DNA of 64,000 nucleotides from Mycobacteroides chelonae CCUG 47445 (GTDB lineage: Bacteria; Actinomycetota; Actinomycetes; Mycobacteriales; Mycobacteriaceae), in assembly GCF_001632805.1 (NCBI RefSeq), contig NZ_CP007220.1, positions 1,550,001 through 1,614,000 of the forward strand, written 5' to 3'. Positions within the stretch are counted from its first letter, which is position 1, and each line of letters opens with the position of its first letter. Positions 33,330-41,120 of the stretch are shown piece by piece. The translations under genes were made by a program, and so were the position numbers. A model generated the notes under the pieces. It saw only the letters and a program-made list of their open reading frames with translations, was not told the DNA's origin and did not search any database.

Positions 33330-34751
33330 TCAGCTCTTCTTGAGCTTCAAGGTACCGACGTAATCATTGTCGTAATCCCGAATCTCGAAGTCCGTCATGA
33401 GGTTCTGGATCTGATCGTCAATGGTCGGCGTGGCGATGCCCTCTTCGGCCTCAAACTGCGCCTTGAGCTGGTTATGTAGCGACACTGCTGCGCCAACCAG
33501 ATCGGTGGTACCCAGCTTGTAGTTGGTTCCACCATTGAGCCGACCGATCGCGAACGTCTTGGCTCGCTCCAGAGCCTCGCGCACGAACGCCGGATAGAAA
33601 CCGACCACCACACCATCACCAAGCTGGATGGTCATCGCCTCATAGACCTTGTCGTAGTTCACGTCATCTGCAAGACGCTCGGTTGCGACGACGGCCTTGA
33701 TCAGACGCTCAACACCGTTGCGGTCCAGCGCCGCGACCTCCACCACTGCATCGATGCGACCGGGACGGAGCATGCCCTTGTGGATGCGCTCAAAGTGGTT
33801 GGTAGTCATCAGAAGTGCGACCTCGGACCCCTTGGATGTCACACCATCGAAGGTCTCCAGCAGCTTGGACACCTGATCCACGTCGCTGGTCGATGTCTGG
33901 TTGTCCACATCCTCGATGAAGACCACCGCGGGCTGGTACAACTTCGCCGTGCGGAGCACATCGTTGATGTCATCGCCCGGCCGTGCAGCGATGAAGGTCC
34001 AACCGTTCTGGACAGCCTCCAGCGCGGTGAGCTGACCGGCCGAGGTCTTCCCGGTACCGTACGGCCCCTCCAGCAGCAGCGCGCGCTTGATGCGCACACC
34101 CTCGCCTTTGAGCGCCTTGCGGTGCCGAATCACCGACCACAGAGTGCCTTCCAGTGTGCTCATCACTTCGTCGGAGAAGACGATCTCACTCGGTACGATG
34201 GTCGCGAGGTTCAGGAACTCAGGTTCCTCGGTGCCGACAATCGCCTTGCCGCGATAGATCGAGTTGGTTTTCAGCTCCTCACCGATCGCATCCAGGAACT
34301 CACGCGCGATCTTGGCGTTCTTCTTCGCGGTGATGACGGTGACATGAGTGACGATTCCGTTGTCGCGATCGCGCTTGCCGCCCACGGTGACCAACGTCCG
34401 GTTATCAACGCTGGGCAGGTAGACGTTGCCCCATGGAACTTCCAGGGTCTCCGTTGCGGAAATCTGCACCGTGCGGGTTTCCGGGGGCTCGGGTGGAGAG
34501 AAGAAACCGCCACCGCTCGGAGCGCCGATGGTGATACCGAACATGCGCTTCATCACCCGAGAGGTGGCGACCGCGCCGTCAAACGGGCGGAACTGGTAGG
34601 TACGGCTGGTCTGTTGCACCGACTCGGCCTCGTCCTGCATGCGCTCCAGGATCTCCTTGGCGCGGCCGTATGTAATGCCTTCCGGCAGAACGATCTGCGG
34701 GTTGTTGTGAAAGGTAACCTCATCACCGGTGATGATGTCGGTATCGTTCAT
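33330..34751 (-). CDS. AAA+ ATPase
   Basis: This 473-residue protein carries a central AAA+ module with Walker A GPYGTGKTS, Walker B VVFIEDVD, sensor-like LLMTTNHFER and the arginine-finger-type LRPGRIDAVVEV of Cdc48/ClpX-like ATPases. The N-terminal ~230 residues are a beta-rich unknown domain (TVQISATETLEVPWGNVYLPS). Such phage ATPases may remodel proteins or act in DNA metabolism. The ATG at 34751 (preceded by GTGAGA) is chosen because the more upstream start would run through the hairpin-rich 5' region. Alone in its transcription unit. Confidence 0.85.
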   Translation of the reverse strand: MNDTDIITGDEVTFHNNPQIVLPEGITYGRAKEILERMQDEAESVQQTSRTYQFRPFDGAVATSRVMKRMFGITIGAPSGGGFFSPPEPPETRTVQISATETLEVPWGNVYLPSVDNRTLVTVGGKRDRDNGIVTHVTVITAKKNAKIAREFLDAIGEELKTNSIYRGKAIVGTEEPEFLNLATIVPSEIVFSDEVMSTLEGTLWSVIRHRKALKGEGVRIKRALLLEGPYGTGKTSAGQLTALEAVQNGWTFIAARPGDDINDVLRTAKLYQPAVVFIEDVDNQTSTSDVDQVSKLLETFDGVTSKGSEVALLMTTNHFERIHKGMLRPGRIDAVVEVAALDRNGVERLIKAVVATERLADDVNYDKVYEAMTIQLGDGVVVGFYPAFVREALERAKTFAIGRLNGGTNYKLGTTDLVGAAVSLHNQLKAQFEAEEGIATPTIDDQIQNLMTDFEIRDYDNDYVGTLKLKKS

Positions 34752-34777
34752 TGGTTTCTCACTTTCATTGAATGCAC

Positions 34778-34862
34778 CTTTCGCGCCTTGCGAAAGAGGT
34801 TGTTGTTGTTGATGGTTGGGCACCCCGCCCGCCACCCGGTATAGAAGAACGGGCGGGGTGCC
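34778..34862 (-). promoter_or_regulatory. 5' UTR hairpins of the AAA+ ATPase gene
   Basis: Two hairpins lie within 110 nt of the leftward ATPase start: a 7-bp stem (34778-34784 with 34790-34796) and a 13-bp stem (34819-34831 with 34850-34862) with an 18-nt loop. Neither is followed by a T-run, so they look like leader structures rather than plain terminators. Confidence 0.45.
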
Positions 34863-34980
34863 GTGTGTTGGTGACGTGAGCCAGTCATAGGGTCCGCGCC
34901 CAATGACCACTTAGCGCGCTAGCTCGCGTCCTTACCGTGATCGCGACCAACGAAATCACTTCTCAGACAAGCGAGACGGG

Positions 34981-35015
34981 ACCAGGGGTCGCGAGGGTCG
35001 CTCCCGACCCCTGGT
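34981..35015. terminator. Probable terminator hairpin after the 35026 gene
   Basis: An 11-bp stem (34981-34991 with 35005-35015) and 13-nt loop stands just downstream of the leftward 35026 gene. No U-tract is present; mycobacterial terminators often lack one. Confidence 0.45.
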
Positions 35016-35025
35016 GATCTGCCGA

Positions 35026-35211
35026 CTAGTTAGACAGTAGATCTTCGCCTTGTTCGATTTGCGTCAGCTCCGCCTCCAGAGATTCCACTTCGGTCACGAG
35101 AGCACGAAGCTCACGTTTGCGATTTGCAATCTTCTGGGTAACGACCCTGCGCCGTAGGCGCAGTGCTGCTAACGCCTCGTCTCGGCTCATCCCATCAGGC
35201 AGTCGAACCAT
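35026..35211 (-). CDS. Small coiled-coil protein, 61 aa
   Basis: ATG 35211 follows a good site (GGGAGGT). The 61-residue protein begins MVRLPDGMSRDEALAALRLRRR and continues as a Leu/Glu/Arg-rich coiled coil (RELRALVTEVESLEAELTQIEQ). The basic N-terminal half and coiled-coil dimer could suit a small DNA-binding protein. No family recognised. It is divergent from the 35418 gene across operator sites. Confidence 0.65.
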   Translation of the reverse strand: MVRLPDGMSRDEALAALRLRRRVVTQKIANRKRELRALVTEVESLEAELTQIEQGEDLLSN

Positions 35212-35285
35212 GTTCACCTCCCTATTTCCGCTTGTCGTTGTTGTGATTGACACCCTGCGGTGTCGGTGATCAGTGTAGCAGTAGT

Positions 35286-35393
35286 GGTAGACAAGTCTAC
35301 CAATATGGACTCACTGAAATTGTTGTACAAGGCAACGCTACGTCAAATGGTGGACATAGACCTCGTGCAGTTTTGGTAGTAGAGTCATCTACC
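35286..35393. promoter_or_regulatory. Two GGTAGA-N4-TCTACC operators upstream of the 35418 gene
   Basis: One perfect site lies at 35286-35301 (GGTAGA CAAG TCTACC) and a second at 35378-35393 (AGTAGA GTCA TCTACC, one mismatch). The second ends 24 nt before the start of the 35418 gene. The TAGAGT inside it resembles a -10 box. Confidence 0.75.
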
Positions 35394-35417
35394 AACGTGC
35401 AACTGAGGAGGTTCACC

Positions 35418-35615
35418 ATGTCAGAACAGGTCTTCACCGCGACCGACCCGGACGGCGACACGCTGGACGTGCAGCACTGGGCTAAGGCGCAGAAGATCAC
35501 CGTCAAGGTCCTGGACCGAGACGGCGATTTTCAGTCGGTCGAGCTGGACTATGGCAACGCTGCTGAGCTGGCGACAGCCATCACGGGGACGCTCGCGGAG
35601 GTGGCGGGGGCGTGA
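35418..35615 (+). CDS. Small phage protein, 65 aa
   Basis: The ATG follows a strong ribosome-binding site (GAGGAGG). The 65-residue acidic protein (MSEQVFTATDPDGDTLDVQHW) is probably beta-alpha with an Ala-rich C-terminal helix. The promoter overlaps a GGTAGA operator, so it belongs to the same regulon. No family recognised. GTGA overlap with the next gene. Confidence 0.65.
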   Translation: MSEQVFTATDPDGDTLDVQHWAKAQKITVKVLDRDGDFQSVELDYGNAAELATAITGTLAEVAGA

Positions 35616-35707
35616 CCGACCCCTACGCAGCGATGTGCACGACTCTCTGGCGTGCAACTATCCTGGGCATGCTCGTCGTCATAGCGCTTGGCGTCTGGGT
35701 GCGCTGA
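35612..35707 (+). CDS. Tiny membrane protein, 31 aa
   Basis: GTG 35612 sits in a GTGA overlap with the preceding stop. The 31-residue product (starts VTDPYAAMCTTLWRATIL) has one membrane segment (ILGMLVVIALGVWV). The coupled start and the terminator right after it support it being real despite its size. Confidence 0.5.
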   Translation: MTDPYAAMCTTLWRATILGMLVVIALGVWVR

Positions 35708-35715
35708 AAAATCAA

Positions 35716-35754
35716 GGAACTGAGACCTGCTGTATGGCAATAGGTCTCAGTTCC
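35716..35754. terminator. Bidirectional terminator hairpin
   Basis: A perfect 13-bp stem (35716-35728 with 35742-35754) and 13-nt loop lies between the rightward 35612 gene and the leftward lipoprotein gene, overlapping the end of the latter. On the minus strand it runs into TTTTTC after the arm. Confidence 0.75.
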
Positions 35755-36100
35755 GGTCGTCTACCTTAGTGATCGCCTGATCAACGTGAGATACGCGCGC
35801 TGGACAGACGTAACTCATGCCCATGCGTGTCGCGTTAATGACGCCGTTGCTGCCCTTGTCGTGATTGAGCGCGACCCACTTGGCCATCTCTTCGGTGCTG
35901 TAGTTGCAATGCTCGACCGCTTGGTCATAGAGCGCGTCGAAGCGGAAGTCACCATTTGGGTAGGCGCGTCTGAATTCAGTGCCCCAGGCCTGCTGGTTGA
36001 CCTCGGACTTCGTTTTGAGTACATCAGGTGCGCTAGCCGGCGCTGAGCACGCCAGGACGCAACCAGCGGTCAGCGCGGCTAGCGCGATCTTGGTGAACAT
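35747..36100 (-). CDS. Prophage lipoprotein (DUF732-like)
   Basis: The 117-residue protein has a signal peptide with lipobox LACS (MFTKIALAALTAGCVLACSAP), so it is exported and lipid-anchored. The mature part (AWGTEFRRAYPNGDFRFDALYDQAVEHCNYSTEEMAKWV) resembles the DUF732 secreted family of mycobacteria with two conserved Cys. In a prophage such a gene may alter the lysogen surface, for example superinfection exclusion (inference). It is next to the toxin-immunity cassette and reads leftward like it. Confidence 0.7.
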   Translation of the reverse strand: MFTKIALAALTAGCVLACSAPASAPDVLKTKSEVNQQAWGTEFRRAYPNGDFRFDALYDQAVEHCNYSTEEMAKWVALNHDKGSNGVINATRMGMSYVCPARVSHVDQAITKVDDRN

Positions 36101-36165
36101 GGCGTGATGCTAGTACCAACTTGGAACCCAGGGGAGGGGGATTGAGATACGTTTCCTGACCCCCG

Positions 36166-36813
36166 TCAGATTACGACGTGCCAGTCATCTCCGATTGCCG
36201 TGCGGAGGAATGCCATATGGACGTGGATCTGGAACAAGTGAGTGGCGTCCACGATCGCGGGCGCTCCCATTAGCAGTCCGGGTGCGAATCCGTACACTTC
36301 ATCGAACTGAAGTGCGCCGAGATGCTGGTGGGTCCGTTCAAACATGGGCTGCTCATCGCGATCGTAGAACTCGAATCGATCCAGGGTGGATGCACCGAAG
36401 AACGCGTGCATTGTGAGCTCAAGGCCGCTTGGTGATAGATCCCGCGCCTGTGGTTTCGGGTACAAGATTCCGCGCGCCATATCAACGATGAGCGACATGC
36501 CGTAGCCGGGCGTCCAGAACCAAACCTTTCCGAATGCGCTTCGGGCGAACGGAATGAACTGTGCGTCCTCGCCCAGCCTCGGGTGCCGGACTCGATCGAG
36601 AATTATCTCCTCGGTGGTCAGCTTCCACTCGATCGGATCAACAAGCCATGCAGCCCCTTTGCCGAATCCTGAGAAGCCAAACTCTCGCCAGTATGAGATG
36701 AGGCAGTCGGGAACGAGTCCCGTGTATGCCCGCACGTGCTCGTCTGTGCATGCAGGGCCCTGAATCGAGAACGGCAGATCCTGAAGGAAACACTCGAAGT
36801 GTTCATCGGCCAT
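36166..36813 (-). CDS. Immunity protein, GAD-like/DUF1851 (Tdi1-like)
   Basis: The 215-residue protein has a GAD-like N-terminal half (DCLISYWREFGFSGFGKGAAWLVDP) and a DUF1851-like C-terminal half (FAPGLLMGAPAIVDATHLFQIHVHMAFLRTAIGDDW). These two domains together define the immunity family that neutralises Ntox15-type DNase toxins, such as Tdi1 of Agrobacterium. Its start lies 4 nt after the toxin stop, the usual toxin-then-immunity order. It would protect the lysogen and its siblings. Domain naming is by recall and needs profile confirmation. Confidence 0.8.
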   Translation of the reverse strand: MADEHFECFLQDLPFSIQGPACTDEHVRAYTGLVPDCLISYWREFGFSGFGKGAAWLVDPIEWKLTTEEIILDRVRHPRLGEDAQFIPFARSAFGKVWFWTPGYGMSLIVDMARGILYPKPQARDLSPSGLELTMHAFFGASTLDRFEFYDRDEQPMFERTHQHLGALQFDEVYGFAPGLLMGAPAIVDATHLFQIHVHMAFLRTAIGDDWHVVI

Positions 36814-36817
36814 CTGG

Positions 36818-39019
36818 TCACCCCCGTCCGTCTGTGAGTCTGATGTTCACGATGGCGTCTCGTGGTTGAGTTTCGAGAAACGCCCTGAGAGCGTCCTTTT
36901 CCTGTTTGGTCAGATTACCTAGTGCGTTGTTGACCTGCCAATCACCATATGTGTACGCCCGCGTGTAGCCGCCTCCCGCCCCGTCCGGGTTATGTATGAC
37001 TGGCTGCGGGATAAGCCCTGGTTCCCTAGGGAATTGAGCTTCGGCGTACTCGCCCGCAAGGCGTTTTGCATCTGCGGGACTGTGTCCCGCATTGATCAGA
37101 TCAGCATAGCCATAATCGTTCAAACCTTGTCGTAGCTCATTGCGCAAGTCGGTGGTGGGCTGACGCGGTGCGTCCATGTTGTCGAGGACCTGCTGAACGC
37201 TTTGGGTGTTGTAGCCGTGCTCCCACATTTGGGTATGGCGGTCGATCTCTGCGCTGTGATCGGCAGCAATCTTGTCGGTGTACGTGGGGTGGTGAATGTC
37301 GTATTGCGGGGTTCGTGGCAACTCGTCTACGGATACCCCATGGTGGGCTGCGAGGTCGGCAAGGTTCTGTTCGCCTCTGTCCCAGTCGAGTTGGTCGCGT
37401 TCAAGGCGGTGTGCGGCGCGGGAGTCGTTCAGGATGTCATCGGCTGAACGCGGGAGTCCGGCAGCGTGTTCGATGCTGGAGGGAATGCCGTGGTCTCCGC
37501 CGGGGTGGTCTACCGCAGGTGCCGGGTGGTCCACTGTCGGTGTGGGATGGGTTGGGCCGCTTGGCGGTTCGGTGGGTGCGTGTCCCGTGACTGGCGTGTG
37601 GGGTTCGGCGCCATGAGGGGTGGGTGGGTGCCCTGGCGCAGCGTCTTCGAGTCCGTGGGTGAGGGCGCGGCCTTCGGTGCCGAGTAGTGCTCCTTCGCCG
37701 CCGACGGGTGCTGTGGCGATACCTGCGGCGATCTCTATGCCGTGTTTGCCGATGAAGGCTTTGGGGTTGTCAATGCCGGATTTGACCTCATCGATAGCGC
37801 CCTTAGCCTGGTCGATGCCACGTTCCACCTGGTGGACGGGATCGGGATTGACCACATCCCACAACCCCTTAGCGACGCCCTTCCACGCCTCTTTCGCGTG
37901 GTCGCCACCGTTGATACCCAGCAGGTCATCCTTGGCGCGGCCGGATTGATCCCATTTCTCGGCGAAAGCCTCGCCACCGGATTGCCGGACACGCTCAGGC
38001 GTACCGGGTTCGGGTGTCGCGACCATGGGCCGGTCCTGCTGAGCGCCCTTGATGGCCTCAGACAGCTTGGCCTCCACCTGATCAGGCGGATACTGCGTGG
38101 CCAAGATACTGCGGAACTTGTCGATGGCCGCTTTGCCCTGGGGAGTGTTGGGGTCCAGCTTGGGCGCGGGCACCGTGCGCGCGTCCGGCGGGGGCGGTGG
38201 TTTATCCAATGGGCTTTTGGGCTCGGTAATGCCCATCACGCCCAGTTTGTCGGTGAGGCCACCTGCGCGTGGATCGGGCTGGAAGGGCTTGTCGCCGGGT
38301 GAGGGCGGACCCAGCACGGGTGCGTGCGGATCGGCAGCGGTAGCGGCTGCGGCCTGCGTGCTAGCCGGATCAGTGGCCTTGGGATACATCTCCTTGTAGT
38401 TGACGGTGGTGGCGTTCGGGTCGCCCGGTTTCGGGGTGGCGGCGTCGCGCAGAATCTTGCGGCCATCGACAAGCGCCGCTTTGGGATTGATGCGGGAGAG
38501 CATTTTCTCGCGCGCGGCGTCGGCCTGGGATTTGAGTTCGGCGTCGGCTTTCTCCCACTTGCCGACATACTCTTCGATCTGCCGTTGGGTGTCGGCGACA
38601 TGGGCGCGGTTGCGGGCGATGGAATCGTCGCTTTCACCCTCGGTCGGCGTGTAGTGCATTTGATAGTTCTGATCGATCGAGACGCCCTTGTCGGCGTGCG
38701 CCAGCACCCGTTCGATGAGGTTCTGCCCGCCAGTCAGATTCGGCAGCACCGAGTAGGTGATGGTCGCGGTCATCAGCGAGGCAGCGTCGGCGATGGTGTC
38801 GTCGGCGTTATCGGTGCCCTTGCAGTCATCGGCGGCAGCTTCTTGGCAGGCGCCGGCGAACTGCCCGGACCAGTAGGTGCCGTCCGGGGTGGTGGCCCAG
38901 CGCTTGTAATCGTCGTCGTAGTTGGCTTTCAGCGCCGCCGTGCGGGGCCGCAAACGGTCCAGCAGCGTCATGTAGTCATTGGCCTTCTTGGCCATGAACT
39001 CATCCAGTGGCGTCACCAC
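36818..39019 (-). CDS. ESX-type polymorphic toxin with Ntox15-like DNase domain
   Basis: This 733-residue protein begins with a helical region with YWSGQFAG, a WXG-like motif used for type VII secretion. A long Pro/Ala linker follows (~220-520). The C-terminal ~150 residues match Ntox15: RNELRQGLNDYGYADLI, then VIHNPDGAGGG holding the HxxD catalytic motif, then QVNNALGNLTKQEK. Ntox15 enzymes are DNases. WXG100 protein upstream and immunity gene downstream complete the cassette. Comparable polymorphic toxin-immunity cassettes are known from M. abscessus prophages near attR. Confidence 0.82.
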   Translation of the reverse strand: MVTPLDEFMAKKANDYMTLLDRLRPRTAALKANYDDDYKRWATTPDGTYWSGQFAGACQEAAADDCKGTDNADDTIADAASLMTATITYSVLPNLTGGQNLIERVLAHADKGVSIDQNYQMHYTPTEGESDDSIARNRAHVADTQRQIEEYVGKWEKADAELKSQADAAREKMLSRINPKAALVDGRKILRDAATPKPGDPNATTVNYKEMYPKATDPASTQAAAATAADPHAPVLGPPSPGDKPFQPDPRAGGLTDKLGVMGITEPKSPLDKPPPPPDARTVPAPKLDPNTPQGKAAIDKFRSILATQYPPDQVEAKLSEAIKGAQQDRPMVATPEPGTPERVRQSGGEAFAEKWDQSGRAKDDLLGINGGDHAKEAWKGVAKGLWDVVNPDPVHQVERGIDQAKGAIDEVKSGIDNPKAFIGKHGIEIAAGIATAPVGGEGALLGTEGRALTHGLEDAAPGHPPTPHGAEPHTPVTGHAPTEPPSGPTHPTPTVDHPAPAVDHPGGDHGIPSSIEHAAGLPRSADDILNDSRAAHRLERDQLDWDRGEQNLADLAAHHGVSVDELPRTPQYDIHHPTYTDKIAADHSAEIDRHTQMWEHGYNTQSVQQVLDNMDAPRQPTTDLRNELRQGLNDYGYADLINAGHSPADAKRLAGEYAEAQFPREPGLIPQPVIHNPDGAGGGYTRAYTYGDWQVNNALGNLTKQEKDALRAFLETQPRDAIVNIRLTDGRG

Positions 39020-39026
39020 GAATGCC

Positions 39027-39344
39027 CTATGTGCGCGTGGGCGACTGGTAGATGCTGGGCAGACGTTGGTATCCGGTGTTGAGCTGTTCGGCGGTCACGA
39101 ACGCCGCGTGTGCCGCGTCGTAGATGTCGCTGATCGTCTCCAACCGCGCTGCGGCGATGCGCTCCACATCCGAGATCGCATCAGAAAGAGCGTGCAGCGC
39201 CGCCAGCCCCGCACTGGCACCAGGGGTCGACTGCTCGCTGGCCGGGATACGGCCCCGGATCTCGCGGGCAGTCTCACGCAGGTGTGGACCGACCTTGCCC
39301 ATCGCCGCCAAGTCAGCCTGCAACACGTTCTCGTCGCCCGACAT
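39027..39344 (-). CDS. WXG100-like/EspC-like small secretion partner
   Basis: ATG 39344 is preceded by GGGGG; a GTG two codons upstream is less well placed. The 105-residue protein is Ala-rich and helical (LQADLAAMGKVGPHLRETAREIRG ... AAARLETISDIYDAAHAAFVTAEQLN), a two-helix hairpin as in WXG100/DUF2580-like partners. It is 7 nt upstream of the toxin and probably forms the co-secreted heterodimer with its N-terminal domain. Confidence 0.75.
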   Translation of the reverse strand: MSGDENVLQADLAAMGKVGPHLRETAREIRGRIPASEQSTPGASAGLAALHALSDAISDVERIAAARLETISDIYDAAHAAFVTAEQLNTGYQRLPSIYQSPTRT

Positions 39345-39550
39345 CAACACCCCCGACTAGTAATTAGAACCGGCGTCCGGTCCGCCCGGCTTGGCTACGG
39401 GAAGCGTAGTGGCAAAAATCCTCCGCCGTCTAGCTAAACCAGGCAACTTAGGATAGAGGGGGCAAATGTGAGAACTTCGGTGGCCTGGATCAAGTGCGCT
39501 AGTTCGCAGAAGAGCGCCTGAAGTTGGCGCTGAGGAATCTTCCTAAGCTA

Positions 39551-39586
39551 CAGGGCAAGCTACAGGATGACCTGTAGCTTGCCCTG
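39551..39586. terminator. Perfect 16-bp hairpin near the prophage end
   Basis: Arms 39551-39566 and 39571-39586 are fully complementary with a 4-nt ATGA loop. It lies 18 nt from the 3' end of tRNA-Lys. It may end tRNA transcription, though without a U-tract; an attachment-site role cannot be excluded. Confidence 0.55.
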
Positions 39587-39603
39587 AAATAGCCTCTGAG
39601 CTG

Positions 39604-39676
<73 letters not shown>

Positions 39677-39833
39677 GTGAACGTGCGTGGAAGACCTTAG
39701 CAGCCTCGGAGCCCGTAACGAAAATTGTCATCCCCCCGATAGCCCGGTCGCGGTTATTGAGGTCGTCGCCGACCATCCTGAACCCGTACAATCATCGTTG
39801 AGTTTGTGCATCAAGTTTCAAAGGGAGCAAAGC

Positions 39834-41051
39834 ATGACCCAGGGTCGTCCACGCCTGCTGGTTGGCGCGCGTCGGCGGTGGGTCACCGCGCTCGCACTCC
39901 CTGTTGTAGCCATGGCTGTGCTGGGCGGATGCGCGGACGCCACCTCCAAGGAACCGCCGAAAGTTATTGACAAGGCAACGCCTTACGCGGATCTGCTGGT
40001 CCCCAAGCTGGCGATGTCGGTCAAGGATGGAGCTGTCGGCGTCCCGGTCGATGCGCCCGTGACCGTGACCGCGGGCGAAGGCGTGCTCGGAACCGTCACC
40101 ATGGTCAACTCCGATGGCAAAGAGATTGCCGGTGAGGTCGGTGCCGACGGTGTGACGTGGTCGACCACCGAGCCCCTCGGCTATGACAAGCAGTACACCA
40201 TCAAGGCCGATGCCAGAGGCCTCGGAGGGGTAGCGCGCGCCAACGCATCGTTCCGCACTCATTCGCCGGACAACATGACGATGCCGTATGTCATGCCGGG
40301 TGATGGTGAGGTGGTCGGTATCGGTCAAACGGTCGCCATCCGGTTCGATGAGAGCATCCCGAATCGGGCGGCGGCGGAGAAGGCCATCAAGATCACCACC
40401 GACCCGCCCGTCGAGGGCGCGTTCTACTGGTTGAACAACCGCGAAGTGCGTTGGCGCCCAGAGGCATTTTGGGAGCCCGGAACGTCGATCGATGTGAAGG
40501 TCAACACCTATGGGGTGGACCTGGGCAACGGCGTCTTCGGGCAGGACAACGTGACGTCCCGCTTCTCCATCGGCGACGCGATCATCAGCCGCGTGGATGA
40601 CAACAACAAGGTCGTCAACGTCGAGCGCAACGGCGAGATCATCAAGACGATGCCGACCTCGATGGGTAAGGACAAGGCGCCCACCAACAACGGCACATAC
40701 ATCATCGGCGAGCGGTTCAAGGATCTGATCATGGATTCCTCGACCTATGGTGTCGCGGTCAACTCGCCCGACGGCTACCGCACCAAGGTGCAGTACGCCA
40801 CCCAGATGTCCTACAGCGGGATCTACGTGCACGCCGCACCGTGGTCCGTCGGCGCGCAGGGGCGCACCAACACCAGCCACGGCTGCCTGAACGTCAGCAC
40901 CGCGAACGCGAAGTGGTTCTACGAGAACACCAAGCGCGGTGACATCGTGATCGTTTCCAACACGGTTGGCCCCGTTCTTCCTGTCACCGACGGGCTTGGC
41001 GACTGGAACATTCCTTGGTCCCAGTGGAAGGCCGGAAACGCCCGGAACTAG
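39834..41051 (+). CDS. L,D-transpeptidase lipoprotein (YkuD domain, Ig-like domains)
   Basis: This 405-residue enzyme makes 3-3 cross-links in mycobacterial peptidoglycan outside the membrane. From ATG 39834 (site AAGGGAG) there is a lipoprotein signal with lipobox VLGGC (Cys33). Two Ig-like domains with Thr/Gly strands occupy ~45-260. The YkuD domain carries the catalytic motif SHGCLNVS (Cys near 351) and an upstream His in IYVHAAPW. The layout matches LdtMt2-type enzymes. An earlier in-frame start at 39687 would hide the signal peptide and is rejected. Core chromosome. Confidence 0.92.
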   Translation: MTQGRPRLLVGARRRWVTALALPVVAMAVLGGCADATSKEPPKVIDKATPYADLLVPKLAMSVKDGAVGVPVDAPVTVTAGEGVLGTVTMVNSDGKEIAGEVGADGVTWSTTEPLGYDKQYTIKADARGLGGVARANASFRTHSPDNMTMPYVMPGDGEVVGIGQTVAIRFDESIPNRAAAEKAIKITTDPPVEGAFYWLNNREVRWRPEAFWEPGTSIDVKVNTYGVDLGNGVFGQDNVTSRFSIGDAIISRVDDNNKVVNVERNGEIIKTMPTSMGKDKAPTNNGTYIIGERFKDLIMDSSTYGVAVNSPDGYRTKVQYATQMSYSGIYVHAAPWSVGAQGRTNTSHGCLNVSTANAKWFYENTKRGDIVIVSNTVGPVLPVTDGLGDWNIPWSQWKAGNARN

Positions 41052-41066
41052 CGTCGCCGCAGACGA

Positions 41067-41102
41067 AAAAGCCCCCGACACGTCGATCGTGCGGGGGCTT
41101 TT
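41067..41102. terminator. Bidirectional intrinsic terminator
   Basis: An 11-bp stem (41067-41077 with 41092-41102), AAAAGCCCCCG with CGGGGGCTTTT, lies between the converging L,D-transpeptidase and coiled-coil genes with A/T tracts on both sides. Confidence 0.85.
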
Positions 41103-41120
41103 CTGCGGACTGGTCCGCTT

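Noticed and set aside
33780..34844. 354-residue plus-strand frame opposite the AAA+ ATPase
   Set aside because: The minus strand carries Walker A and B motifs; the plus frame has no start signal or protein-like content.
36818..39350. The toxin cassette as a wholly new system
   Set aside because: WXG-type polymorphic toxin-immunity cassettes near attR are already known in M. abscessus prophages; only the particular Ntox15/Tdi1-like pairing is worth checking.
39792..41081. 429-residue open frame opposite the L,D-transpeptidase
   Set aside because: It is a GC-rich antisense shadow; the plus strand has the lipobox, YkuD motif and a good ribosome-binding site.
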